DNA from: an uncultured Myxococcales bacterium
GTDB taxonomy: Bacteria; Myxococcota; Myxococcia; Myxococcales; Myxococcaceae
NCBI GenBank assembly: GCA_937980205.1
Contig: CALJKW010000013.1
Coordinates: 155,681-219,680 of the forward strand
Length of the DNA stretch: 64,000 nt
Direction: 5' to 3'
The stretch's first letter is position 1, and each line of letters begins with the position of its first letter. The translations under genes were made by a program, and so were the position numbers. Shown piece by piece: positions 22,928 to 31,284 of the stretch. The notes under the pieces are model-generated. The model ran no database searches. It saw only the letters and a program-made list of their open reading frames with translations, and was not told the origin of the DNA.

Positions 22928-25213
22928 TCACGTCCGCGGCAGCCGCACCGTGAAGGTGGTGCCGGTTTCCGGCGTCGAGCGCACCGAGACCTCGCCGCGG
23001 TGCTGCCGCACGATGGTGTGCACGATGTAGAGGCCCAGGCCGAGCCCCATCGCGCCGCGCTTCGGCTTGCGAATGCGGAACGGGTCGAACAGCGAGGGCA
23101 CCTCGGTCTCGGGGATGAGGCCTTCGTTGTGGACGGTGAGCTCGACGTGCTGAGGCGACGTGCCGTCGACGCGCACGTCGATGGTGCCGCCGGGCGCTCC
23201 GTGCTGCCCGGCGTTGGCGACGAGGTTGGAGACGACCTGCAGCAGGCGATCGGGGTCCCACGTGCCGGTGGTGTCGCCCCGGCTCTCCTTGACCACCTTC
23301 CACTGCGGGTGGGCGAGCTCGAGCTCGTCGATCGCGCGCGTGCAGAGGTCGAAGATGCACGTCTGCCGCGGCTCGAGCACGAGCTCTCCGCCGGTGCGCA
23401 CGCGGGTGAAGTCGAGCAGTTGGTCGATCATCGTGCGCATGCGCTCGCTGCTCGAGAGCACGCGGCTCATCGCGCGCGTCAGCGGCTCGTTGTCGGCGCG
23501 CCGCAGCGTGACCTGCGCGGCGCTCTCGATGGCGGCGAGCGGGTTGCGCAGGTCGTGCGCGAGCACCCCGGCGAAGAGCTCGTTCGCGCGCAGGGTCTCT
23601 TCGAGCTTCGACACCGCCGCGAAGCGCGCGACGACCGACGCGACGTGGTTCGACACCTGCTGCGCGAGCTCGACCTCGGCGGCCGTCCAGTCGTGCGGCT
23701 GGTCGAAGTAGAGCATCAGCTTGCCGAGCAGCTTGCCGCGCGTGACCAGGGGGATGAACGCCAGCGCCCGAATGCCCTCGCGCTCGAACAGCGGCCGGTA
23801 GGACGCCAGGGTCTCCTCGCGCTGCGCGTCGGCGACCAGCACCGGCCTGGGCGCGTGCTCGCCCGCGGCCCACGGCGAGTGGCCGTCGACCGATTGCCGG
23901 TACCCGTCCGACAGACCTCGCCACGCCCTGAACCGCATCACGCCGCGCTCGTCGAACAGCAGCACGGCGCTCCGGTCGGACTTCAAGATGTTGCCGAGCG
24001 CGGTGAGCGCGGCGTCGAGCACCGGCGCCACGTCGTCGGCGCGGACGACCGTCTCCGCGAAGCGGTAGAGCTGCTCGGCGCGAAAGCGCGCTGCGACGGT
24101 ATCGCCGTACAGGCGGCTGTTCTCGATCGCCAGGGCGGCGCGATCGGCCAGCTCGGCCAGCAGCGCGACGTCTTCGGCCAGGTAGGTCTCGCCGGGGTTC
24201 ACGCGTGACGCGGTCACCGTGCCGATGATGCGGCCGCTGACCTTGAGCGGCGCCCCCATCACCGCGAACGACGGGTACCTCTCGAGGAAGTCGTGGAACG
24301 CCGCCGGCGCGAGCTTCGCCTGGCCTTCCGGCCCGACGAGGGGGATGCACGCCGGCTCGCCGCCGACGAGCAGGCCGCCGGTGAACCCCTCACCCGGCTT
24401 CACCGGGTGCTGCTTCCACAGCGCGAGCAGCTGCCGGGTCGCCTCGGCGTCGGGGTGCTCGGCCGCGGCGAGGTGCAGCTTCCCGTCGCTCTGCAGCAGC
24501 GCGAGGTTCACGCAGCTGCCGAGCTTGACCGACAGCTCGCGGCAGACCGCGGCCAGCAGCGGCTCGAGGTCGCGCGTCTCGGCGAACCGCTGCGAGGCCT
24601 CGCTCAACACCGACAGGCGCGCGGCCGCGGCGTCGGCGAGGGCGCGGCTGTGCCGCTCGGCGTCGAGCAGGCGCAGCCGCTCGAGCGACTGGCCGGCGTA
24701 GCGCGCGACCAGGCGCAGGAAGTCGCGCTCGTGCGCCGAGCCGACGAGCCCCTCGTCGATCGTCAGGGCGAGCGCGCCCACGCACCGGTCGTCGGCGAAC
24801 AGCGGCAGGCACGAGATGCGGTACGAGCGCCCCGGAGTGACCCACGCCGACAGGTGCGGGTACTGCACGAGGAGCTCGCCCTGTGAGCGGATCCACACCG
24901 GCTCGCGGCGCCGAATCGCATCGAGCACCGGAATCGGCATGTCCAGGAGCAGCCGCGTCATGCGGACCCTGGTGGGCTCGGCGTAGCCGATGCTGCGCTT
25001 GAGCTCGGCCGCGCGCGCGGGCTCGTCGACGAGCCACAAGCCCGCGCTGTCGGCGCCCACGACGCGCGCGACCTGGTCGACGAGCGCTGCGTAGACCTCG
25101 TCCGGCCGCACGGCGTTCGCGATCGCCGCGGTGACGTGGAGCAGCGCCTCGGCGTACCCCGCCGCGGCGAGCTGCGCGTGCTCGAGCTGGGGTCGGGCGA
25201 GCGGTGCGTTCAT
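22928..25213 (-). CDS. Soluble sensor histidine kinase with three GAF-type domains
   Basis: The product has 761 residues and no membrane segment. Three GAF-like sensory domains lie at about 20-185, 200-365 and 380-535 (repeated patterns such as VLLFDERGVMRFRAWRGLSD and ALAFIPLVTRGKLLG). HisKA has H553 in GVLAHDLRNPLAAIES. The ATPase has SNLVANAGQHG, LFDPFRIRK and MGLGLGLYIV; the first Gly-box position reads VHNEGLIP rather than DxGxG, a weakened G1 box. It is downstream of a receiver gene whose stop overlaps the kinase start (ATGA 25210-25213). It is convergent with pit. The ligand is unknown. Confidence 0.9.
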   Translation of the reverse strand: MNAPLARPQLEHAQLAAAGYAEALLHVTAAIANAVRPDEVYAALVDQVARVVGADSAGLWLVDEPARAAELKRSIGYAEPTRVRMTRLLLDMPIPVLDAIRRREPVWIRSQGELLVQYPHLSAWVTPGRSYRISCLPLFADDRCVGALALTIDEGLVGSAHERDFLRLVARYAGQSLERLRLLDAERHSRALADAAAARLSVLSEASQRFAETRDLEPLLAAVCRELSVKLGSCVNLALLQSDGKLHLAAAEHPDAEATRQLLALWKQHPVKPGEGFTGGLLVGGEPACIPLVGPEGQAKLAPAAFHDFLERYPSFAVMGAPLKVSGRIIGTVTASRVNPGETYLAEDVALLAELADRAALAIENSRLYGDTVAARFRAEQLYRFAETVVRADDVAPVLDAALTALGNILKSDRSAVLLFDERGVMRFRAWRGLSDGYRQSVDGHSPWAAGEHAPRPVLVADAQREETLASYRPLFEREGIRALAFIPLVTRGKLLGKLMLYFDQPHDWTAAEVELAQQVSNHVASVVARFAAVSKLEETLRANELFAGVLAHDLRNPLAAIESAAQVTLRRADNEPLTRAMSRVLSSSERMRTMIDQLLDFTRVRTGGELVLEPRQTCIFDLCTRAIDELELAHPQWKVVKESRGDTTGTWDPDRLLQVVSNLVANAGQHGAPGGTIDVRVDGTSPQHVELTVHNEGLIPETEVPSLFDPFRIRKPKRGAMGLGLGLYIVHTIVRQHRGEVSVRSTPETGTTFTVRLPRT

Positions 25214-25614
25214 TGCGCCGACGCCGGGTGGATGTCGTGTGAGGCGAGCAGGCCCTGAAGCTGCGCAACGGAGATGGGCTTGCGGAAGAACGCCGCGGCG
25301 CCGGTGCGCTCGAGCAGGCCTGCGGGCTGCTGCGAGCCCGAGATGAAGATCTTCGGCACCGCCGAGAACCCGAGCGCGTTCACCCGAGCGCAGAGCTCGT
25401 CGCCGTTCATGCCCGGCATCTCGAGATCGACGAGCATGATCGCCGGTGCGAGGCCGCGCTCGAGCAGCCCGAGCGCCGCATGGCCGCTGCCCGCCGCGGC
25501 GGTGAGGTAGCCCATGTCGGTGAGCAGGTCCGTGGTCGCCTCGCGAACCTCGCGGTCGTCATCGACGACGAGCACGACCTTCGCGGCCGGGGGCGCCTGG
25601 GGGACGGAAGACAC
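25210..25614 (-). CDS. Single-domain response regulator paired with the GAF kinase
   Basis: The product has 134 residues from the GTG at 25612-25614. REC domain: DDD 18-20, phospho-acceptor D63 in MLVDLEMP, Ser in IFISGSQ and Lys in FFRKPISVAQL. It shares the GLAPAIMLVDLEMPGMNxxELC pattern with the receivers at 11869, 26082 and 36067. The stop overlaps the kinase start by ATGA, so the order is receiver then kinase with coupled translation. A longer in-frame start would cross the CGTTACC palindrome and is rejected. AAATAG seven bases before the GTG is a possible -10. Confidence 0.87.
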   Translation of the reverse strand: MSSVPQAPPAAKVVLVVDDDREVREATTDLLTDMGYLTAAAGSGHAALGLLERGLAPAIMLVDLEMPGMNGDELCARVNALGFSAVPKIFISGSQQPAGLLERTGAAAFFRKPISVAQLQGLLASHDIHPASAQ

Positions 25615-25665
25615 GCCCTCACTATTTGGCACGCCGTGGCCGAATGGCCAGCGCCGCAGGCGGCT

Positions 25666-25683
25666 CGTTACCCGCCGGTAACG
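25666..25683. promoter_or_regulatory. CGTTACC-CGCC-GGTAACG palindrome between divergent receiver and STAS genes
   Basis: Perfect 7-bp inverted repeat with a 4-base spacer, 52 bases upstream of the receiver GTG and 97 bases upstream of the STAS ATG. Single or paired copies of the same heptamer occur at 1004, 13570, 13630 and 26583, all in intergenic regions near signalling genes. It is a candidate operator. Confidence 0.5.
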
Positions 25684-25779
25684 CCCAGGCAAGTCACCGA
25701 ACGGGATCATCGCCGCCGTCACGTTGCGCGCGGCCGCGCGGGCGACGAAAACTCGTCACCCAGGGAAGGTTGGAAATCG

Positions 25780-26100
25780 ATGCACGCACGCGTTCTCAAC
25801 GGCGGTGTCGTCCACACTGCGCTCGCGAACATCTTCGCGCGCGGGCTCACCCGCGAGGCGGCGGCTTCCGTCATCGACACGCTTCGCACGCGCTCGGCGC
25901 GCGCGGTGCTGCTCGACCTCGAGCACGTCGACCACCTCACTGCCGACCAGATCAACTGGCTCGTGAACCTCGTCACCACCGTGACGCTGCTGGGCTTCAA
26001 GCCGCGCCTGGTGGGCGTCTGCCGCTCGCTCGTCGGCGAGCTCGAGGCCTCGCGCTTTCACGTCGAGTCGCTGAGCATCGATCAGTCGGCGAACCGCTGA
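25780..26100 (+). CDS. Small STAS-type protein
   Basis: The product has 106 residues. The ATG at 25780 is preceded by AGGGAAGG about nine bases upstream. The alternation of strand and helix with ARAVLLDLEHVDHLTADQIN fits the STAS core strand and the loop where anti-anti-sigma factors carry the phosphorylated Ser or Thr; here Thr is present (HLTADQ). Its role would be as a partner-switching element or antagonist adaptor. It is divergent from the receiver at 25614, and its 3' end overlaps the receiver at 26082 by 19 bases. Confidence 0.75.
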   Translation: MHARVLNGGVVHTALANIFARGLTREAAASVIDTLRTRSARAVLLDLEHVDHLTADQINWLVNLVTTVTLLGFKPRLVGVCRSLVGELEASRFHVESLSIDQSANR

Positions 26101-26444
26101 ACGACCTCGAGCAGCCGCTCGACCGCGACCGGCTTCTCGAGAACGCCGAGCACCGAGGCCTGCGCTGCGCGGTGCTCGAGGCGCGGCGTCGCGGTGAGCA
26201 AGAAGCGCGGCACGGGCAAGAGCCGCGGGTCCGCGCGGCAGCGCTCGCAGAACTCGAAGCCGTCCATCTCCGGCATCATCACGTCGACGAGCATCAGGCT
26301 CGGCATGACGCCGCCCTCGAGCTGGGTCAGCGCGTCCCGCCCGTTCGCCGCGACGGTGACCTTGTACCCCTCTTCGCGCAGGAGCTCGGCCAGCGCGTCG
26401 CGGATGTCTCGATCGTCGTCGATCAGCATCACCAGCTTGGGCAT
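26082..26444 (-). CDS. Single-domain response regulator
   Basis: The product has 120 residues from the ATG at 26442-26444. REC domain: DDD 9-11, phospho-acceptor D54 in MLVDVMMP, Thr in FLLTATP and Lys in LEKPVAVERL. It belongs to the local paralogue group of stand-alone receivers. Its last 19 bases overlap the end of the convergent STAS gene. It is divergent from the GNAT-FkbH cassette, with GGTAACG (26583-26589) in the 239-base gap between. Confidence 0.88.
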   Translation of the reverse strand: MPKLVMLIDDDRDIRDALAELLREEGYKVTVAANGRDALTQLEGGVMPSLMLVDVMMPEMDGFEFCERCRADPRLLPVPRFLLTATPRLEHRAAQASVLGVLEKPVAVERLLEVVQRFAD

Positions 26445-26683
26445 CACGGGCCTCTCGCTTCCCGTGACACCCCGCCGCCGTCGCATGGATCGCTGCTACC
26501 GCAGCGCCACGTACTGCGGTCGCGAGGGCGCGGCCCCACGTAACGCGTGCCAACGCCGCCGCGGGCGCGTTCACCCTCGCTGGGTAACGTCCTCCGAGAC
26601 GGAAGCGAGCGCGCCGGGTGCGGATTACTTGGATGCGCGTAGCGAGGCGAGCGGGTCTTCCTCGGCCTCTTGGGGGTGTGCAC

Positions 26684-27544
26684 ATGGAAATCCGTCGGGC
26701 GACGCCCGAGATGTTCGAGGGCATTCACGGAGTGCTCCGCGAGTTCGGCGGCTCGTTGACGCGAGACGACTGGCGCCGGCTCGTCGACTACCGCTTCAGC
26801 GACCAGTCCTACCGGGGGTGGGTCTCGGTCGAGAACGACCAGATCGTCGGTTTTCTCGGCGGCATCTTCAGCCGCCGCGGCGACGCGCGCTTCTGCAGCC
26901 TGACGTCGTGGATCACCAAGCGCGAGTACCGCAAGGCGAACCTCCAGATCCTCGTGCCGATGCTCAAGCTCGAGGACCACACGCTGCTCAACTACAGCGC
27001 GAGCCCGTTCACCGCGAAGCTGTTCCGCGAGCGCCTCGGCTTCCAGGTGCTCGACGAGCACCTCGTCGTCATCCCCGCCGTCACGCCGCGCCTCAGCCCG
27101 CGCGGGTGGAAGCAGCTCAAGCGGCCGCACGAGCTCGAGTCGGTGTTGGTCGGCGAAGAGCGCCGCATCTGGCGCGACCACCTGCCGTACCCCGCGCGTC
27201 ACGTCGTGCTCGCCGGGCCGCGCGGCCGTCACCTCTACGTCGTCGCCACCGCCACCCGGCTCAAGCGCATGAAGGTGAGCCACCTGCACTACATCTCGGA
27301 CCCCGACCTCTTCGTCGAGCTCGTGAACCACGTGCAGCGCGCGCTGCTGTTCGGCATGCACACGGTCGTCACCACGGTCGACTCGCGGCTGCTCGCCGGC
27401 CGGCGGATTCGCGGCGCGCTCGGCTGGAAGCTCGCGCAGCCGCGCCTCTTCCGCCCCGGCAACCCTCGCCCCACCGGCACCATCGACAGCCTCTACACCG
27501 AGCTCGTGCTGCTCAACCCGGCCCGCTGGACCTTCAACCACTGA
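26684..27544 (+). CDS. GNAT-superfamily acyltransferase, first gene of the acyl-carrier cassette
   Basis: The product has 286 residues from the ATG at 26684, with a purine-rich TTGGGGGTG upstream. Residues 1-135 show a GNAT-like fold: IRRATPEMFEGIHGVLREF at the start, GWVSVENDQIVGFLGGIF (strand 4 region), and LFRERLGFQVLDEHLVVI, the usual FYxxxGF-type end of the core. The C-terminal about 150 residues (SHLHYISDPDLF, GWKLAQPRLFRPG, YTELVLLNP) may be a second GNAT-like half. No signal peptide is seen. It is followed 22 bases later by the FkbH-like gene. The natural inference is N- or O-acylation of a sugar or amine with a thioester donor; the donor could be the ACP encoded two genes downstream. 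Confidence 0.82.
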   Translation: MEIRRATPEMFEGIHGVLREFGGSLTRDDWRRLVDYRFSDQSYRGWVSVENDQIVGFLGGIFSRRGDARFCSLTSWITKREYRKANLQILVPMLKLEDHTLLNYSASPFTAKLFRERLGFQVLDEHLVVIPAVTPRLSPRGWKQLKRPHELESVLVGEERRIWRDHLPYPARHVVLAGPRGRHLYVVATATRLKRMKVSHLHYISDPDLFVELVNHVQRALLFGMHTVVTTVDSRLLAGRRIRGALGWKLAQPRLFRPGNPRPTGTIDSLYTELVLLNPARWTFNH

Positions 27545-27566
27545 CCCTCTCTTTGGAGCGCTCTTC

Positions 27567-29333
27567 ATGCGCGAAGCACTGCAGTACCCCCTCGACGTCC
27601 CCCTGTTGCTGCGCAAGCGCCGCGCGCTGAAGGCCGAGCTGTCGGCGAAGGGCCCCTTCATGCGCAAGAAGATCGCCCTGCTCGGCGGCTCGACGACCGC
27701 TGACCTGCGCTCGCTGCTCGAGCTGTTCCTGCTCGCGTCGGGCATCGAGCCGGTCTTCTTCGAGTCCGAGTACAACCGCTTCTTCGAGGACGGCGCGCTG
27801 GGCGGCAGCCCGCTCGACGAGCTCGAGCCCGACGTCGTCGTGGTGCACACCACCCAGCGCAACGTCACGCGCTGGCCCGAAGCCTCTGCCACGCCCGAGC
27901 AGGTCGACGCGCTGCTGGCCTCGGAGCTCGGCCGGTTCGAGCTCTTGTGGAAGCGGCTGCTCTCGAAGTTCTCGTGCATCGTGGTGCAGAACAACTTCGA
28001 CGCGCCGCCGCTCGAGGTGCTGGGCCACCTGGGCAGCTCGGCGCCGTCGGGGCACGTGCGCTTCGTCGAGCGGCTCAACGCCGCGTTCGCCGAGGCCGCG
28101 CGCGCCGAGCCTCGCCTGCGCATCAACGACATCGCCCGCCTCTCGGCGCAGGTGGGCCTCGACGAGTGGGCGAGCCCGTCGTGGTGGCTCAACTACAAGA
28201 TGGCGGTGAGCCCCGCCGGCGCCGCGCGCCTCGCGCACCAGACGGCCAAGATCATCCGCGCCGCCTACGGCCGCACGAAGAAGTGCCTCGTGCTCGACCT
28301 CGACAACACGCTCTGGGGCGGCGTCATCGGAGACGACGGCGTCGACGGCCTCGAGCTCGGCCACGAGACGCCGCGCGGCGAGGCGTTCGTCGCCTTCCAG
28401 CGGTACTGCCTGCAGCTCAAGAGCCGCGGCGTGCTGCTCGCCGTCTGCTCGAAGAACGACCCCGCCATCGCGCGCACCGGCTTCCTGCACCCCGACTCGG
28501 TGCTGAAGGTGTCCGACTTCGCCGCCTTCCACGCGAGCTGGGACCCGAAGCCGGAAGGGCTCGTCGCGATCGCGAAGCAGCTCAACCTCGGCCTCGACAG
28601 CCTCGTCTTCGTCGACGACAACCCGTTCGAGCGCGAGCTCGTCGCGCGCACGCTGCCCGAGGTCGCGGTGCCGAAGGTCTCCGACCCGGCCCGGTACGCC
28701 GAGGTCGTCGATCGCGAGGGGCACTTCGAGCCGTTCTCCATCACGCAAGACGACGCGGCGCGCGCCGATCAGTACGCCGTCGAGGCGCTGCGGGTCGAAG
28801 CGCAGAGCCGCTTCCAGGACTACGGCGAGTACCTGAAGTGGCTCGAGATGAAGGCGGAGGTCGCGCCGTTCGCGCCGAAGTACCTCGACCGCATCGCGCA
28901 GCTCATCAACAAGACGAACCAGTTCAACCTGACCACGTCGCGGCACTCGCTCGCCGAGGTCACTGCGTTCGCGAAGAGCCCCGAGCACGTCACGCTCTAC
29001 GGGCGGCTCTCCGATCGCTTCGGAGACCACGGCCTCGTCTCGGTCATCATCGCCCACGCGCTCGGCGAGGCGCTGCACGTCGACACCTGGCTGATGAGCT
29101 GTCGCGTGCTCAAGCGCGACTTCGAGCACGCCATGTTCGCCGCGCTGTGCGAGGCGGCGCAGAAGCGCGGCCTCGTTCGCCTCATCGGCCGGTACGTGCC
29201 CACGCCGAAGAACGCGATGGTCGCCGGGCACTACGAGTCGCTCGGCTTCACGCGGCTCGACGACGGCACCTTCAGCTACGAGCTGGGCAAGAGCCCGGCT
29301 CCGAAGAACACCCCCATCACCAGGAGCCCGTGA
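27567..29333 (+). CDS. FkbH-like HAD-superfamily protein
   Basis: The product has 588 residues. The N-terminal about 230 residues correspond to the SGNH-like region of this family (IALLGGSTTADLRSLLELFL). The HAD core has motif I DLDNTLWGG with D244 and D246, CSKND at 294-298, and the acidic motif VDDNPFER with D350/D351. The C-terminal part holds NKTNQFNLTTSR and a GNAT-like end (WLMSCRVLKRDFEHAMF). In polyketide pathways FkbH-type enzymes take the glyceryl moiety of 1,3-bisphosphoglycerate onto an acyl carrier protein; such an ACP gene follows two bases after its stop. Other family members act in surface-glycan loci. It is cytoplasmic. Confidence 0.9.
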   Translation: MREALQYPLDVPLLLRKRRALKAELSAKGPFMRKKIALLGGSTTADLRSLLELFLLASGIEPVFFESEYNRFFEDGALGGSPLDELEPDVVVVHTTQRNVTRWPEASATPEQVDALLASELGRFELLWKRLLSKFSCIVVQNNFDAPPLEVLGHLGSSAPSGHVRFVERLNAAFAEAARAEPRLRINDIARLSAQVGLDEWASPSWWLNYKMAVSPAGAARLAHQTAKIIRAAYGRTKKCLVLDLDNTLWGGVIGDDGVDGLELGHETPRGEAFVAFQRYCLQLKSRGVLLAVCSKNDPAIARTGFLHPDSVLKVSDFAAFHASWDPKPEGLVAIAKQLNLGLDSLVFVDDNPFERELVARTLPEVAVPKVSDPARYAEVVDREGHFEPFSITQDDAARADQYAVEALRVEAQSRFQDYGEYLKWLEMKAEVAPFAPKYLDRIAQLINKTNQFNLTTSRHSLAEVTAFAKSPEHVTLYGRLSDRFGDHGLVSVIIAHALGEALHVDTWLMSCRVLKRDFEHAMFAALCEAAQKRGLVRLIGRYVPTPKNAMVAGHYESLGFTRLDDGTFSYELGKSPAPKNTPITRSP

Positions 29334-29335
29334 AG

Positions 29336-29581
29336 ATGAACCCCATGCTCGAACGCCTGCAGCGCCTGTTCCGTGACGTGCTCGACGACCCGAAGCTCGA
29401 GCTCACCCCCGAGTCCGACGCCGCCAGCATCCCCGGCTACGACTCGATCGTTCACATCAACATCATCTCCGCCGTCGAGCAGGAGTTCGGCGTCCGCTTC
29501 GAGCTCGAGGACATCCTCGCCCTCGAGAACGCCGGCGACCTCATGGCGCTCATCTCTCGAAAGCAGCAGGTGGCTGCATGA
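29336..29581 (+). CDS. Stand-alone acyl carrier protein
   Basis: The product has 81 residues. It shows the acidic four-helix pattern with the phosphopantetheine Ser37 in GYDSIVHINI, where the usual DSL is DSI. The ATG at 29336 lies two bases after the FkbH stop, and GTGAAG provides a weak ribosome site. The stop is in an ATGA shared with the MaoC gene. It is too divergent and too isolated from fab genes to be the housekeeping AcpP. Its position between FkbH and MaoC genes suggests that it carries a short acyl unit, probably glyceryl or a hydroxyacyl group. Confidence 0.92.
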   Translation: MNPMLERLQRLFRDVLDDPKLELTPESDAASIPGYDSIVHINIISAVEQEFGVRFELEDILALENAGDLMALISRKQQVAA

Positions 29582-29991
29582 ACGCGTACGAGTGGGAGCA
29601 CCTCTCGATCGGCGTCTCCGCCAACTTCGAGGTGACCATCACCGAGGAGATGTTGAAGCGGTTCGCGCAGGACACCGGCGACTGCAACCCGCTGCACATG
29701 GACGCCGAGTACGCGCGCGCCGAGGGCTTCGACGGCCCCGTCGTCTACGGGCTGCTCACCGCCTCGTTCCTCTCGCGGCTCGCCGGCGTGCACCTGCCCG
29801 GCGCCCGCTGCCTCTTGCAGGGCGTGACGGCGACGTTCCACCACCCCGTCTACGTCGGCGATCGCCTCACCGTGCACGGTGAGGTCGCCTACCGCAACGA
29901 GGTCTACCGCCAGGCCGAGCTCGTGTGCCGCATCACGAACCAGCACGGCGCCAAGGTGGCGTCCGGGAAGCTGAAGGTCGGAGTTCGCTGA
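29578..29991 (+). CDS. MaoC-like (R)-specific enoyl hydratase
   Basis: The product has 137 residues forming one hotdog fold. The hydratase signature is QDTGDCNPLHMD with the catalytic pair D35 and H40, followed by PVVYGLLTASFLSRL. Known relatives add water to or dehydrate enoyl/(R)-3-hydroxyacyl thioesters on CoA or ACP. Start ATG overlaps the ACP stop (ATGA 29578-29581), implying coupled synthesis with the carrier protein, its likely substrate holder. It has the short single-domain length typical of bacterial PhaJ-type enzymes. Substrate chain length cannot be read from sequence. Confidence 0.9.
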   Translation: MNAYEWEHLSIGVSANFEVTITEEMLKRFAQDTGDCNPLHMDAEYARAEGFDGPVVYGLLTASFLSRLAGVHLPGARCLLQGVTATFHHPVYVGDRLTVHGEVAYRNEVYRQAELVCRITNQHGAKVASGKLKVGVR

Positions 29992-30002
29992 AGGAGAGGT
30001 TC

Positions 30003-30872
30003 ATGAAGACGAACGTTGCCGAGATGGTCGAGGCGGTGCAGTCGCGCCTTACTGAGGTTCCTCCGCCCTCGATGCCGCGGCACCCCCTCGAGGCGCCGCT
30101 GCTCGAGCTGGCCCAGCACCTCTCAGACACGCAGCTGCGCGCGCTGCTCGGGTTCTGCGTCGGCGGGCACAACCTCGCGCTCTGCCTTCACCGCGTCGCG
30201 CGCGTCGAGCGCGGCAACTGGCTCATCACGCCCGAGGCGCAGCTCGACGCGCTCGTCGAGCTGTTGCGGTCGGCCAGGTCCACGGGCCCGAGGCCGTGGC
30301 TCACCGTCGCGTTCGACGACGGCTACGACGACGCCGCGCAGTACGTGCTCTCGCGCGCGCCGCGGTACCCGGACGTCGAGTGGCTGCTCTTCGTGTGCCC
30401 GGAGAAGAACGAGAAGCGGCTTCAGTTTCACTGGGACGTCGAGCCCGCCGGCGCGCTGGCCGACATCGCCACGCTCAAGGCCGCCGCGCGGCTGCCGAAC
30501 GTGTCGCTGGGCAACCACACCAACTCCCACCAGCGGCAGATTCTGCTGACGCAGGAAGAGGCCGACGCCGAGTACAAGAGCTCGCGCGCCGACTTCATGA
30601 GGTTGTTCGGCCGGCAGCGGCACTTCGCGTTCCCCTTCGGGACGCCCGACCGCGAGTACGAGCTGAGGCACGTGCAGCTGCTGCGCGAGCTCGAGCCCGA
30701 AGGGCTCATCTGGTCGACCGAGAGCCGGCCGTTCGACCCGGACGAGCGCAAGAGCGGCGCGGTGCTGCCGCGCTTCCCCGTCGACGGAGAGTGGACGTAC
30801 GCGCAGGTGGCGCTGTGGATCTGCGCCATCTCGGTGCGGTACCGGCTGCGAGGTTCGCCGTACCAGTACTGA
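30003..30872 (+). CDS. Cytoplasmic NodB-type polysaccharide deacetylase
   Basis: The product has 289 residues. The ATG at 30003 is preceded by a near-perfect AAGGAGAGG. NodB motifs are FDDGYDD (104-110, with the general base and metal Asp), NHTNSH (H172 and H176 as metal ligands) and FAFPFG (208-213). There is no signal peptide, so it probably acts on a cytoplasmic sugar or lipid-linked precursor and not on finished wall polymer. An N-terminal helical region of about 60 residues precedes the domain. It is the last gene of the cassette, 11 bases after the MaoC gene. Removal of an N-acetyl group would give a free amine for the GNAT enzyme to acylate; that link is inference. Confidence 0.9.
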   Translation: MKTNVAEMVEAVQSRLTEVPPPSMPRHPLEAPLLELAQHLSDTQLRALLGFCVGGHNLALCLHRVARVERGNWLITPEAQLDALVELLRSARSTGPRPWLTVAFDDGYDDAAQYVLSRAPRYPDVEWLLFVCPEKNEKRLQFHWDVEPAGALADIATLKAAARLPNVSLGNHTNSHQRQILLTQEEADAEYKSSRADFMRLFGRQRHFAFPFGTPDREYELRHVQLLRELEPEGLIWSTESRPFDPDERKSGAVLPRFPVDGEWTYAQVALWICAISVRYRLRGSPYQY

Positions 30873-30893
30873 AGTCGCGCTACACTCGTGCGC

Positions 30894-31208
30894 GTGACGT
30901 CGCGCGCCGTCATCGCACTGGTGGTCGCCGCGGGCCTATTCGGCGCGCGGCCGCTGCTTTCGCACGAGGGCTCGTGCGACGAGCGCGACACGGTCTCGTT
31001 CGCGCACGCGGCGGTCCTCGTCGCGAGCAGCGCGGCGACTCCGGCGGCGCGCGCAGCGGCAGACGCGTGGCGGCCGCCTTTCGCGCTGCCCGTCGCGCGG
31101 CTCGACGCGTCTTTGGCGCCGAAGCCGCCCGCCGCCCCCGACGCGCCGCTCGTGCACGCCACCGCGCCCGACGTGCTGACGTGTCCTGCGCAAGGTCCGC
31201 CCGTCTAA
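30894..31208 (+). CDS. Hypothetical small exported protein
   Basis: The product has 104 residues from the GTG at 30894 (a GTG at 30888 would add two). SRAVIALVVAAGLFGARPLLS resembles a signal peptide or anchor. The rest is Ala/Pro-rich without recognisable motifs and ends CPAQGPPV. TACACT at 30881-30886 lies seven bases before the GTG, the leaderless pattern seen elsewhere here. Third-position GC is high, but the protein is low in complexity, so it is only moderately supported. Confidence 0.45.
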   Translation: MTSRAVIALVVAAGLFGARPLLSHEGSCDERDTVSFAHAAVLVASSAATPAARAAADAWRPPFALPVARLDASLAPKPPAAPDAPLVHATAPDVLTCPAQGPPV

Positions 31209-31284
31209 GCGCGCGGCCAGACAACCCCCCGTTACTTAAAACCCTTGCTCGGGCGCCCGACGCGGCCCGAAGGACACATGTGTC

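Noticed and set aside
26618..26683. Upstream start for the GNAT protein at 26618
   Set aside because: The added residues are not family-like, and the ATG at 26684 begins the IRRATPEMF strand with a purine-rich site upstream.
26684..30872. Polyketide or non-ribosomal peptide cluster
   Set aside because: No ketosynthase, acyltransferase, adenylation or condensation domain is present in the window; only a single stand-alone ACP and the FkbH-like protein.
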